Positions 35,197-46,514 of a DNA stretch of 64,000 nt are shown piece by piece (within the stretch, counting starts at the first letter, position 1; each line of letters opens with the position of its first letter). A model generated the notes under the pieces. It was not told the DNA's origin. It worked only from the letters and a program-made list of their open reading frames with translations, and did not search any database. This DNA comes from Mycogone perniciosa. Taxonomy: Eukaryota; Ascomycota; Sordariomycetes; Hypocreales; Hypocreaceae. The translations under genes and the position numbers were made by a program. The stretch is taken from the NCBI GenBank assembly GCA_025331125.1, contig JAOALB010000001.1, positions 186,001-250,000 on the forward strand. The letters are read 5' to 3'.

Positions 35197-36052
35197 GGAG
35201 CCAGAGAACAGGTGCACGTATTTGCCCATTCTGCCGACAGCATCAGCATCAGCATCAGCATCACCAGCCCACTGTTCACGCCCCCTCCTCCCCTCTCCTC
35301 AGCTCAATTTATCATCACCCCCCCTCGCATACTCAATGCCAACATCCTCCCTCCATTGCATTCCTGCCAACCCATCGTACGGGCGCACGGAAAACGAAAT
35401 ATATTACTCCTACTAGTAACTCCGAAGGCTTTCTTGACATGCGCACCCCCTCTTTCAGATGCCACGATCTGCCATTTCTAGCCCCGTCCTCAATCAGACG
35501 AACGCCTCACCTGAGAGGGGCGATAAGAGCCGACTTCAACAAACGCCAGGCTTTGACGAGTGGAGTTCTAGTAGTCGTTCTAGCAGTGCTACTCTACTAG
35601 AGTCTTGTTATTCAGCTAATGCTCCCCCATGCTCGATGCTACTGCTACCACGTCGTGCTGCTACTGCGAAATGCTTCATTCCTATGCTTGCTGCTAATGC
35701 CTGCTGCACGCCATGCTTGCTGCGGCAGCATCCCAAAATGATACAACTGACAGATGAAAGGGAGACCTGCTGCAGCTGTCATCAGAGCAACACAACTGGC
35801 TGCTGCGTGTTTCTTTGTTGGTGGTCTCTCTCATGTACTTACGTACGGCACCACATACCAATGGTGTGGGTTCGTCCGCAGCACTCAAACAAGGCAACTT
35901 CAGGAAGGTCTACAAACAATTCGTAACTATGTCTGTCTCATGATATGAGCGAGAGCGGAATTTAGCCAGCTCGGTACTAGCGGTGGCTTCTTTCTCCCTC
36001 TAGTATCGGAAATCAGAGTGTTGAATAGGTAGTATCGCATCTGGAGCCATTC

Positions 36053-36129
36053 GTAGTAGTAGTACTACTACCAGCAGCAGCACCAGCATCAGCAGCAGCA
36101 TCAGCAAGAGGAGGAGGAGGAGGAGGAGG
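36053..36129. repeat. Compound trinucleotide repeat AGT/CAG/GGA
   Basis: Three trinucleotide tracts follow one another directly: (AGT)n, then CAGCAG/CATCAG units, then at least seven GGA units. It is not in a convincing coding frame. Confidence 0.8.
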
Positions 36130-39034
36130 TTGTAGGTAGTATTGATTGAGAAGCCTCCGCACCCCCCTTCTCTTTCGTTCTGCCGAATGCTACCTTAACT
36201 ACCCGGGATAATAAGACACGGGCGAAGCACATGCACAGCGAAAAAAAAAAATGTCAGTGGACGGTTTGGGAAACTGATGTCGTGTTTGCTGAAACGAGGG
36301 CCAGGCAGAAAAGTGATATATCAATTGACAAGGAGGCCTTGGAGTTTACGACGGGTCGAAAAAATAAACGGACCGGCTCGCTGTGTCTTGGCACCCGTTT
36401 AAAAAACTCTCTTTTTCATGACGATCCTCACCCATTCGCTATCAATCCCATTTTTTATATTACTACGGAGTACATACCATGGATCATGGGTAGTAAGTAG
36501 TACAGTATACGATGAGAGCTTGCATTTGCCGACTCAAATGCCTTTCTCCATGTGCCCATTTTTCATTGATGGACGTGTATTACCGTATGCATGCATGCAC
36601 TTTAAACATCGGACATAACTGGACCATTTTGCCAAGTCAAAGCAAGAAAAACAACAACGTGTACGAACCAGGGAGAAGCCTTAGACACAATGATATTAAA
36701 AATCATCCCCCTCCCATTTCATGCCTGCAGATTTGTTGACATGTCGGCCACATCTGCTTGCTGCAGCCGGACCTATCGAGTTAGCAAAGTCGCCAAGTAC
36801 CCGTTTTCACGCAGTTTTTTTATTACTATTATGGAGAGTTATGGATTCCTTCGTTACCTCTTCCCTCCCCCACGGACAGCTCATATTTTTTTCTTGTATG
36901 AATCGTACGTACATAGGTACCCACTTACTTGTACATGCTGCCAAGGAGTTCACATGAATTGTCGTGATAAAATCCTGGTTTGAAGCCGGTCCCACAAGGA
37001 ACAGCGAATGCATCTTGCTTGCTGGCTGGCTTGGTGCTTTGTTGTTGCATATATATTGGTGCACGTAGGATCGTGTATGCACTTAGAAAACTCCCCATTT
37101 GCACAGGTTCACGACATGGGTGCAGCTAACAAAGTCAAAGAGGTCCTGATTGGGGGCCAACCTTTTGCCCTTTTCGGTCACTTTCTCGTAGCAGAAGATG
37201 CATCAACTTCTCCAACAGCGGCGGGCTTTGTGTACTACGTACGAGGTGGTATGTCGTTGTAGCACTACTCCATATGTTCATCGGACTGCTGTTGGTCGTC
37301 GGATCTTTCACCAATGACAAGCAAGCCAGGTTGCCATTCTCGAAAAGCCCTGCCCTGTCCACCATCCACAGATTCCACACACACTCATATACCCCTGTTC
37401 TCTTGCTGTTGGTTCCCTACCTGGATCGAAGGATCGAAAAATGGGGGCTGCACTGATGCGAACATCAAGCAAACCCTCTCTAAACGCCGCGTTTCTCCGC
37501 ATTCTCAATGGAGTGGTGTGTGTGTGTTTTTCCTTTTTTTTTTTCGCTTCGCTTCGTTCCGCAGCCGCAAAAAGAAGCAGAAGCCAAGTCATGACAAAAG
37601 CAACGACGCTTTGCAACGGCTGATGGTTCACGAAACGGCGCTGCGTGGCGCATGCCAAACGTCAACACATAGAGTTTCAATGAACAACGTGGCTTCTCAA
37701 TGGCGTCTTGGTTTTCCCAAATTGCGCGTGCGCAATCTGGTGATGCCACACACACACACGAAAGGAAGCGTGGCAGCCACAGCAATTCGATGGGACGGGG
37801 GTATCGGAGTAGGTAGCAGAAGGTACCATGTATGGAGAGGTAGCACGGAGTAGTGTAGGTAGTGTTCTCTGATCGGGTCCGAAAATCCACGGCTCAAGGT
37901 ACTAGTGAGGATATCCTGCATGAAAAATGCCACACTCATCCGAGAGTTGCCGCGCGGTGGAATTCATCTGGGGAACCAGGCACATGCCTAGCATCGTTCT
38001 CTTTCTTTCCAGATCGTCAATTGGGTTACTCTGTGATGGATGGTGTGTATTCCGGTTAGTTCCTTGAATGCCAATGGACACAGCAAACAACCGGAGCTCC
38101 AATTACTCTCCATGGGTTATCCCTGAACTCCGCAATCCGCCCATCGGGATGCTAAAAGTAGGGCAAGGCAAGACAAGAATCCCCTCAACCAACATCAACC
38201 AACAAAGGAACCGAAAAACGACGACGATGGCGGCGGCGCGAGACAGCGGCCGTTGGCTAAGCCGCACGCACAAGCCAAGTATGGATCGTGCGGAGCCGTC
38301 GTGTCTCCGTCCTCTCCATGGCCGCCTTGGCTGCCTTTCTGTCCAGTAATCGTGTCTCTATCTCTTGTTGTTCGTTCGTTCAGTCACTACACTATCACTA
38401 TCTTCGACAGCGTGCCGCGCCGGGCGGGCGAGCAAGCAATAGGGGACCCTCTTTAATATCAGCTCAGCTAAGCAATAGAGCTCAGCTCATCTCGCCCAGT
38501 TGCCAGTTTTAGATAGCTTGCGGATTAGCCACGCAAGATGACGAACGAGATGGGGATCTCTCACCCGCATTGCCTCGGAAAAGGCACCATCGAATCCACT
38601 CCGTTCAGGGAATGGTACGATTTGGAGCAAGTCGATCATAAGCGCGAGGTGAGGCGAGCGACCGAGCGACCGATCGAAAGGGCGACGTTGCAGGTTCAGT
38701 CAGACCACTTCGAATCCAGTGACCACAGGTTCATGTGGCTAGCCGTCACAATGCCGTTTGTGGGAGGGGTGTGTGTTCCTCTCTCCTTCTGTCTCTCTCT
38801 CTCTCTATCGTGTGCCCATTTTTATAACTTGTAGCTTAGCAAGCAAGCTTAGCCATGTTGTGCGCCCGGCTGATTAACTGCTTAGTGAGGCGTTGGCTTC
38901 TTGTCGATCGTTCAAGTGTTCGACTCGCTGATGCATATGCTGTGACAGCTATGCTTGCGCCACCATTGGTTCCAAATCAGAACTCGTGCTAGCCACAGAC
39001 TTGTGATACGAGCAGACGTGTATGTGTGAGGTAC

Positions 39035-39051
39035 GTACGGAGTACTCCGGA
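39035..39051. repeat. TACGGAG inverted pair, CGG-N6-CCG core
   Basis: Contains CGGAGTACTCCG, the same palindromic core as at 21985, but the right arm diverges after CCG. Confidence 0.8.
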
Positions 39052-39291
39052 CACACTCGTACAGCAGCATTGTACGTCCAATTACGGAGTACCTGGGGCA
39101 GTTGCCTAGTCCCTGCGGTAAGTGAGGGTTGCGTTTTCATTTTGGCAAAAACATACCCATCCAACCGTCTGTCCATTGGCCATTGGATGGTCCTGGTCAG
39201 CAGCAACAATTGGAGGGGAGGTTGGGAGGTCAGAGACAGAGAGCACTGGGGAGGGGAGGGGGTGCACATTGTGGCCGCAGCCGCAGCATCG

Positions 39292-39318
39292 TATCTCTCT
39301 CTTTCTCTCTCTCTCTCT
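39292..39318. repeat. CT dinucleotide tract
   Basis: An almost pure (CT)n tract with one TTT interruption; a similar tract lies at 38792-38806. Both are in the gene-free region. Confidence 0.75.
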
Positions 39319-41374
39319 GTCGTAGCACTCACTGCGTACTTCGTAAAATTCGCAGTTCATGCTCCGGAGTTAGTACATAGGGGCGTGAGCTTTGGCTCAA
39401 GACATGGCCGCCTCTGTGCTGTTTCTGCTGCTTTCTCTGCTCCACCAGGTTTAGCCTGGACCTGCGTCTGCATGCTGCATGTCCAGCAGGAAGCGGTTTG
39501 GCGTCAGCAAGAGGGTGGTGGCCTCCTTATCCACCCTCTCTCTGTGTCTGCTGTGTTTTTTCTGCGCTTCTCATCCGCTTGGCCCTGCGCCGGTTTGCTG
39601 CTTTGTCCGGCCCATCTCCATTCATGCATGCGCACCTGTTCGTATACGGATTAGAGGAAGAAGTAGCACAAGGAGAACAACAGCCCACAGTGACTTGCAT
39701 GTACTTGAGGTACAAGGAAGATGGCCTTTTTTTAAGACTGATTGTCCTAATGCAAACCACGCACACGCCCCCCCCTCCCCTCTTCACGCTCTCACGCACA
39801 CCCCACCTAAGGAACATCCAAGACATGGCAGCACACACAACAAAGACTGACAACGACGTCAACCTTCACCACGAGCCATGCTTTCAATTTCTGCTCCAGC
39901 TGCCAAACCCTTGCCTAGTGCGTATTTGCCTTGCTACGTACATGGATCGCTAGGGTGGGTGGATGGAGTCATTTTGAGGAAAAAAACCCCCGAATAGAGC
40001 ATCATGATCGAAAAGAAGATCCAAGCTAACGCCCACTTGGACTTAAGCTGCTGATCCCAAAGAACTAGTCTAAACCACCAATTGAACCATCCCGAGGCTC
40101 TATCGATTGCTGCTGTGCTATCTCGTGGAAGTAATTGCCTCACCAGCACTTGATTCTCTTCGCAGCATTGATCGTATCCCGTATACGTCTGTCTTGTGTT
40201 GCGGACGACAAGAGATGAACGTAGCTGCAGTACTACGCCGGATGCCTCGTGTGTTACCTGCCTGTACATAGCTACGTAGGTACACAGCGGGTGTACCCTT
40301 GCTTCTGTGCAACGCATGCACACTATCGAGATCTGCGGCATGCAAGCGTGGCCAGCAGCATCCAATCCATCGGCTGTATCACATATGTACATCCCCATCC
40401 CTATCCATCTACCTACATACGCATCCTCCACATGTCCGTTTCCATATGGATCCTCTCATGTACTTCGTACATATATACATAACGCCGTCCTGGATGTGGG
40501 AACTGGGTTCACGTCTAATTCAAGACCTCAGTGGTCATCATTGCCCCGTGCTATTTGTCAGCCCTCGCCATCCTCCTTCTGCCTTGTTTACCAGAATAGG
40601 TATTCTGTAGTAGGATCACACTTGCTATCTTGAAGCCACGCCAATGCCTCATGCCTCATTTACTCCTTCGGGGGCGTGATATGGCCAGCCAATCGTAGTA
40701 CACCGTCTAGAGAAACAACTGTCATGTCAAACTGGGCTTGTGGTATGTATGCGGTTATGGAACCGTCGATAGCTCTAGCATCATCATCATACACACCTCA
40801 CCAGCATTGCTTTAGCACTTCTCATTTGCCTTCACTGATCAATGATTCATGTGGTGTGACCCCAATGGCATCCATTGCCTTCTATTTTACAAGTACCAAA
40901 TCTAGGTATTAGTGTGTTTCATGGACGACGCCCGTCGTCTTGTGCCATTCTGTGCCATTTCCTTGTGATTTTTCGCAATCCGTCTCCCACACCTGTGAGA
41001 GGACAAATCTATGCCATTAATGCCTCCAATGGGCCAAGTGAAGAAAAGAAAATCCAACGCCACTCGCAGAACAGCCCAGAGCTCTCCCTCCATGCTGTTT
41101 GATGCAAAGCGTCTGTCCATAAACACCAGCCGAAAAAAAAGAAAAAAAAGAGAAAAAAACCCTGACCGTCCTAACCATCCATCCGTCCCTGAGCACCGTT
41201 ATTACTGTGGCAAAGCACTTTTGCGCACAAGTGCTATCCGTCCCATTCCCCCTTGACCAAAAGACAACAAACTTTTTCATGTTCATGTCCAAGTCCAAAC
41301 AGGGACTAAACCAGGTCCGTTCAAGTCATTTCTCATGCCTCATGTGAAAAAATCCCAAGCCCAATAGGAATCAA

Positions 41375-41398
41375 GGAACCCCCAAACCGAGGGGTTCC
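41375..41398. other. Perfect hairpin just beyond the GT2 stop codon
   Basis: An 8-bp inverted repeat, GGAACCCC and GGGGTTCC, with an 8-nt loop, lies 24-47 nt downstream of the GT2 stop codon in the direction of transcription. It could form a stable stem in the 3' untranslated region. No function is assigned. Confidence 0.5.
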
Positions 41399-41421
41399 TA
41401 AAAACGTTGCTCGTAACTTCA

Positions 41422-43213
41422 TTACTCGGCAGAGTTGCCGAATCGAATTGGATACGGCTGGTCCGACGCGCAGTGCGTCTTCTTCACGCCGGTATCCTCG
41501 TGTTTCTCGGAGACAGTGGGAGCGGGGACCCGAATCGGCATGTACGACGTGCTCGAGTCGTACGCGGCGTATCCGCGCTTCTCCCATTCTCCGGCTTGCT
41601 CGCCCCGTTTCAGCGTCTGTCGTCCCTTCTGACGGACGTTGTAGCGGATGAGCGAACCATGTCCAGGAGGAGTCTTCAAGATCCAAGCTGGCTCTGGTGC
41701 TGGAGCCAGCCGTTGTGCGTCGTTGGCATCGCCATCAGCCCGACTTCCCCAGGACGTCTATTCACCCAATCTCGTTAGCGAATCTGACCAGCTCTGAGTT
41801 GACTGCATTTGTGGGGGCCACTCACCATGTTAAGAGTCACCAGGGCGTAGAGCTTGATGAAGCCGTGCAAGTAACCAAAGACGACGGACACGGGGAGATA
41901 GATCAGGTCGCTCGGGTTGCGCAGGAACAGGCCCATGAGCTTGACGACCTTGGTAAATCCGAACATGAAGATGAACTGAGCCCAGAAGGCGTAGCGCCGG
42001 TGCTGGAGGTCCCATTCAGCAGTTGCCCACCAGCAGGATGCAAGCAGCAGTGGGTCAATGGCGAAAGCAATCGAGGTAAAGGTCGCGATGTGCAGGGCGT
42101 AGGCGCACCACGGCTGTTGTCTGTGACAGTGGTTATTAGTCAATGAAACTCGCGCTATTTTAGAGCCTGCGAGGCACTCACCTCCACACGAATCGCTCCC
42201 TCACCAAGCTGGTCCAGTTGCTTCGCCAGTTGCTGCGAGCCCATCGCGAGCACTGGTAGAGGAACTTGACGCCGTTCTCCAGGGTGGTCTCGATTTCGCA
42301 TTCACGTTCGTACTGAATCCAAGTCTTCCATTGATGGCTCACAAGCCAGCGCGTGACGAAATTGTCGTCGTCAGCATTGAGGATCCACTTTCTCCACTTC
42401 TCGTTCTTGAATCCATGAAGAAAATCGTGACTGGAGAGGATCTCCGATCGATAGGCTCCGGTTCGTCCGGACATGCAAGAAGTGCCACCGTCAATGTTGT
42501 GGGTAGCTGAAATCTCGAAGTTTCGGCGCTCAATGTATGCCGCTCCCAGCCAGTTCCAGATGCGGACGGACCACGGAGCAGTCCACTCACGTCTGACCCT
42601 CTGGCAAGTGCCCACGCCGCCGATTTTCGGATCTTCAAAAGGGGCCAGAATCCACGGCATCAGAGTCGACGGCCAAGTCACGTCATCGTCGGCCATGATG
42701 GTGATGGGAGTCTTGACCTTGGGGAGAGCCTCGCAGACCTGCAGCCGCTTGTTGGCAATGGGGGTGTCAAAAACACGGACCTTGGGGTATCCGAGGGACG
42801 CGGCAAGTTTGTCAAGGGCTTTCCTCTTGTCATGGGTGGTGACAAGAATTAGCTCGGCAGGCTTGCAGGCCAGAATACTCTGAAGAGACGGGCGTAGCTC
42901 CTCAAACACATTATGAATGGTGGGAATGACGACCGTAACGTCTTCGTTGGTGAAGGTCGGTTTGCTCGGGATCGGCTTGGACTTGTAGGTCCAATGGCTC
43001 ACGCAATGGACAAGCAAGCGGACATAGCGGTGCAGCCTAGGATGATAAAATAAGCCCCTGCCCAGAATTCCGCCCGCATCTTCTCGGGACTTACCAGAGA
43101 GCCCAAAAGACATAGGTCCAGAAGGTTGTCGACTGCAGAAAGTCGAACGACAGCGAGTTGAAAGCGAACATGGGGCCCAACTTGGCCTGTAGTTCGCCTA
43201 TAAAATCGTCCAT
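41422..43213 (-). CDS. Cps1-like family 2 glycosyltransferase (polysaccharide synthase)
   Basis: Membrane GT2 enzyme of the fungal Cps1/hyaluronan-synthase-like type. A related GT2 enzyme has been linked to hyphal growth on solid surfaces and virulence in plant-pathogenic fungi; its product is unknown. Four exons: 43213-43095, 43036-42182, 42120-41826 and 41757-41422, giving 534 residues, with introns of 58, 61 and 68 bp that all keep phase. The N-terminus MDDFIGELQAKLGPMF is followed by hydrophobic sequence. Catalytic motifs are DDD at 156-158 in IMADDDVTWPS, ADDDN at 261-265, and QCSRW at 301-305 (the Q-x-x-R-W processivity motif). About four membrane helices follow, then a soluble Thr/Lys-rich tail. 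A TATA-like word on the minus strand near 43909-43915 with CT-rich sequence below it suggests a leader of several hundred bases. Confidence 0.9.
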
Positions 43214-44277
43214 GCTGTGGGGCGGACGGGATGCTGGACGCCCCAATTCTCTCGCAAATGAAGGTGTTTACGCTTCCACGAAGAATTCTTATTTTTCTCT
43301 CAAGGGAGGAAAATATTGCACGGGGGACACGGAAGAGGCAAGAAGGGTGCAAAAACAAAGGTCAAGGCCAGTCTTGTATGGTATGGTAAAAGCAAAAAAT
43401 TTTCCTTTCACCTCTCAACTGGAGGGAGAGCAGATGAATTTCTGTAAAGTCCCTCCGATTCACTGGCTTCTGGCCTCCAGAATAACTAGCACCCGAGGAC
43501 AATGCCGCCAACTGCCCCTGCTCACGGGATGAAATTAGGCAGCCGAGGAGAAGCGAAAGCGAATGTAGATGCAAACGCAGCCGGAAAGATCAGACGAAGA
43601 TCCAATTCTTGTTCGTCCAACTGCCAATGGCTTGCAGAATAATAGAGGGAGGCGGCCAGCACGTTATACCCTTGGGAGGCTCGGAGGAGGGGGGAGAGCA
43701 CTCGACGAGGGCCAAGGAGGTCGATAGGGGGGGGAGGTAGTAGTATACAAGAAGGATGAGGATAATCTAAGAGAGAGACGCAAGCATTTCGAGGTCTTCT
43801 ACTCCTGAAAGCTGCGGAGGAGAGGTCTCAATGAGGAAGAGAGAGTGAAAGTGAGTTAGGAAGAGGCATGACAACAACGCTAGTAGTTGGGGAACGTCTC
43901 GAGGACAGTTATATACTGGACACTGGAGCTCTGGCCTAAGCCAGACAAGGCCCGGCCGGCGCCATCAAACATGCTTCCGATACGACTAAACACCATGTCA
44001 TGCATGTGGTATGGAGACTGGGAGGGTCCAGTGAAGCCAGACGCATGTAGGTTGTAGTAGTAATGGCCATGTAGCGAGCGAGCGTACTACTACTGGCAAA
44101 GGCGAGCAAAACTGGCAGAGAAGATGAAAAGCGCCAAGGCGACCGGGGTGGCAGAACGCGCTGCAGCAGTGGCTCTAGCGGAGAGCGACAGCGGGGGGGC
44201 GGCAGCAGAGGGGCACTGAAGTTGGAGGGGGCGTGTGTCAACCGATGTTGCAGCAGGTATCTATTCTCGAGCACTAC

Positions 44278-44293
44278 TACTCCGTACTCCGTA
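44278..44293. repeat. TACGGAG direct tandem (complement orientation)
   Basis: Reads TACTCCGTACTCCGTA, in the upstream region of the GT2 gene. Confidence 0.85.
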
Positions 44294-44548
44294 CTGACTC
44301 CGAAGTGGCTGGAGGAGTTGGAGTCAGTCCATCGCTTTCTGCGACTCTCCTCTCTGATGGCCAGAAGAGAAGAGGGACCGCTCTTGAGTCGCGCACAATG
44401 CCACTCCACAGTGACCTCCCCCTTTGACAGCCCTTGTTTGTTTCTTTCTGTTGTTTTGTTATTGTTGTTCCTGCTGCTGCTGTCGACGACGACCACCGGC
44501 TCTCGTCTGGTCTGTATGGATGTGCGCATATAGCAGACATGGGACAGG

Positions 44549-44567
44549 CACACACACACACACACAC
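44549..44567. repeat. (CA)n dinucleotide tract
   Basis: A short pure (CA)n run in the GT2 upstream region; it produces the Cys/Val run in an accidental minus-strand ORF. Confidence 0.7.
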
Positions 44568-45092
44568 TCGTATGAGTACCCGTGCCCCCCCCCTTCCCCA
44601 GTACCAATTGGGTTGCAGGATTGGGTGAGTGGTGTGGTGCCGTTATGGTGCGAGCAACTGCATCCATTTTCAGATGCTATTTAAGAATGGACATTGAGGC
44701 TGTTCAATGGCGCCTTTGCCTCCATCAGTGGCCACTTTCGGAAGCGCCATGTCGTCGTCAGGCGGCTCGAGAACATCAATGGAGCGGATGGGGCAGGTAA
44801 GCGAGCGTTTGCAATAGCCCGTGGGGCGATACGCAAAGCTACTAGCGAAAGCGGGAGGCAAAAGAGCGGGTGAGTTGAGTGCAACAAGCAACATGCAACA
44901 GACACTGCGGATTGGAGATTGGAGGGCCAGAAGAAGAAGGCAGCCCAACCGGCTTCGACGAATCTACAAAGAGGTTCGTTTAGTTGCCATGTTCTGGGAG
45001 GAATGCACGAAGCAGGAGTCGGCATGCGTGTACGAGTATGTAAGGTTGGTACTCCGTACACATCATACCTATCCTATCATCTATCATCGCAG

Positions 45093-45120
45093 ACATCACA
45101 TCACATCACATCACATCACA
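45093..45120. repeat. Pentanucleotide tandem repeat (ACATC)n
   Basis: About 5.6 perfect copies of ACATC in a row in the gene-free region. Pure pentamer arrays of this length are less common than di- or trinucleotide tracts. Confidence 0.85.
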
Positions 45121-46496
45121 CCCTCTCTTATCAACAACACCAAAGCTGGTGACGCCGTTCTCGACTATTATTACCCACGTTCATGTACAAGCATCAGAAT
45201 TTAGGCCAGCAGGTGGATTCAATCTACTCTTCCGGATTGCTAGACGCGCCTGTCTGTTCGCCCGGGCAAAGATGCCTTGCATTGAACTCCTAGGCTCTCG
45301 TACGAGAAAAGAGACGAGAGAACTGAAAAGGGCTTGCGATTGTCCAACCGGAGAGACCCGGGAGGATCAAGCAATTGGAATTCCCATGCAGGTACTACTG
45401 TGGGAATCGAGCCTTGCATGCCATGTCAGCTGCAAAGCCCTACCTACTAGCAGAACATCCATGTCGCCATGAGAGATACATGCCGATTCGATTCGATGTT
45501 CTGATGCCGACAGCACCAAACGAATGCCTCTTTGACCATATGTACGGCCTCGTATGTGTGCGTGTATGTATGCAACATGTCGGTATGGCGTGCGCGTCGC
45601 AACGTGTTGCGATCTGATTCCAAACCTCCTTGAGCTGTTGTCCGTGGGCAATATGTAGGTGCTCCTGATACCAAGATCGTGATGTGGCTTGGTGTGTGCT
45701 GTGCGTACGCCTCGTCAGAGGCGATTGCGGCAGATCATCGTTCCAATGGCCCCAGCCAAGCGACCTGGCCATTAAGTGGTGCGTGCTAAGGCAGAAAAAT
45801 AGGTTGCATGCCATTTGCTCCAACAGTCCGAAGAAGGACGGAGTGTACGAGTACGTGCAGTATTACAAACAATGCATGCCTGGAAGTAGCACCAACGTGT
45901 TAATTCAATGATGGATAGAGCTGCATCGTCTCTGCGTCGCTGGCATTCCAGGCTCGAGTTGGTCCAAACAACGTCCACCACGATGTGCTGCAAATGAAAG
46001 GAGAGAGCCCTTTTTAGATTGAGAGGACCCTCGGCCAACCAGCCTGCAGCGCGAACGTGGACCCTATTGTAAGCACCTATGCAACACCGCTGGAGAGTTT
46101 GTCTCATTGGCCGTTTTTGTTTTGTTTTCTGACGGCGTTGCTGCCGATACGGCAGATGCAATATGCTGACTCCATAATCCTACCTAGAGGCATGGATGTG
46201 ATAGTTAATACCGAAATGCTCCATCCGGACAAGAACCGAGACATCTGCGATTGTACGGATACTCCATAGTACTCCATACTCCGTACCGACTCGTCGATTG
46301 GAGATGGATTAGTAGTAGGACTAGGATATACTTTGTAATACGTACGCCGACCTGTTGGGTAGATGATTAGTGTTTGTATCAACATTGAAGCTTAGATTGA
46401 AGCTAGGACCTCTGTCTTGGACATCTGAGGCCTGTTCTCCCACCCAGTGTTGGATCATGGACACGGATGGATATGGACGTCTGAATATCACATCCT

Positions 46497-46514
46497 GTAC
46501 GGAGTACTCCGTAC
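46497..46514. repeat. Second copy of the 18-bp perfect palindrome
   Basis: Identical to the 18-mer at 21985-22002, followed by a variant unit TACTTCGTAC. Confidence 0.9.

Larger units (their letters stand above)
34423..41421. other. 7-kb gene-free region rich in simple repeats
   Basis: No ORF here resembles a protein. The interval lies between two 3' ends, since the hypothetical gene is on the plus strand and the GT2 gene on the minus strand. It carries many short tandem repeats (GTAT-rich 35113-35196, AGCATC 35238-35262, a compound AGT/CAG/GGA tract 36053-36129, CT tracts at 38792-38806 and 39292-39318), pyrimidine-rich tracts and TACGGAG words near 36466, 39037 and 39083. There are no terminal inverted repeats, transposase or reverse-transcriptase motifs that I can see. 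Confidence 0.55.

Noticed and set aside
38690..38730. TTCGAATCC word resembling a tRNA B box
   Set aside because: No matching A box or cloverleaf arms at the required distance.
43936..44667. 243-codon minus-strand ORF upstream of GT2
   Set aside because: Low-complexity translation derived from a CA repeat, AGT repeats and CT-rich promoter DNA; no conserved motif.
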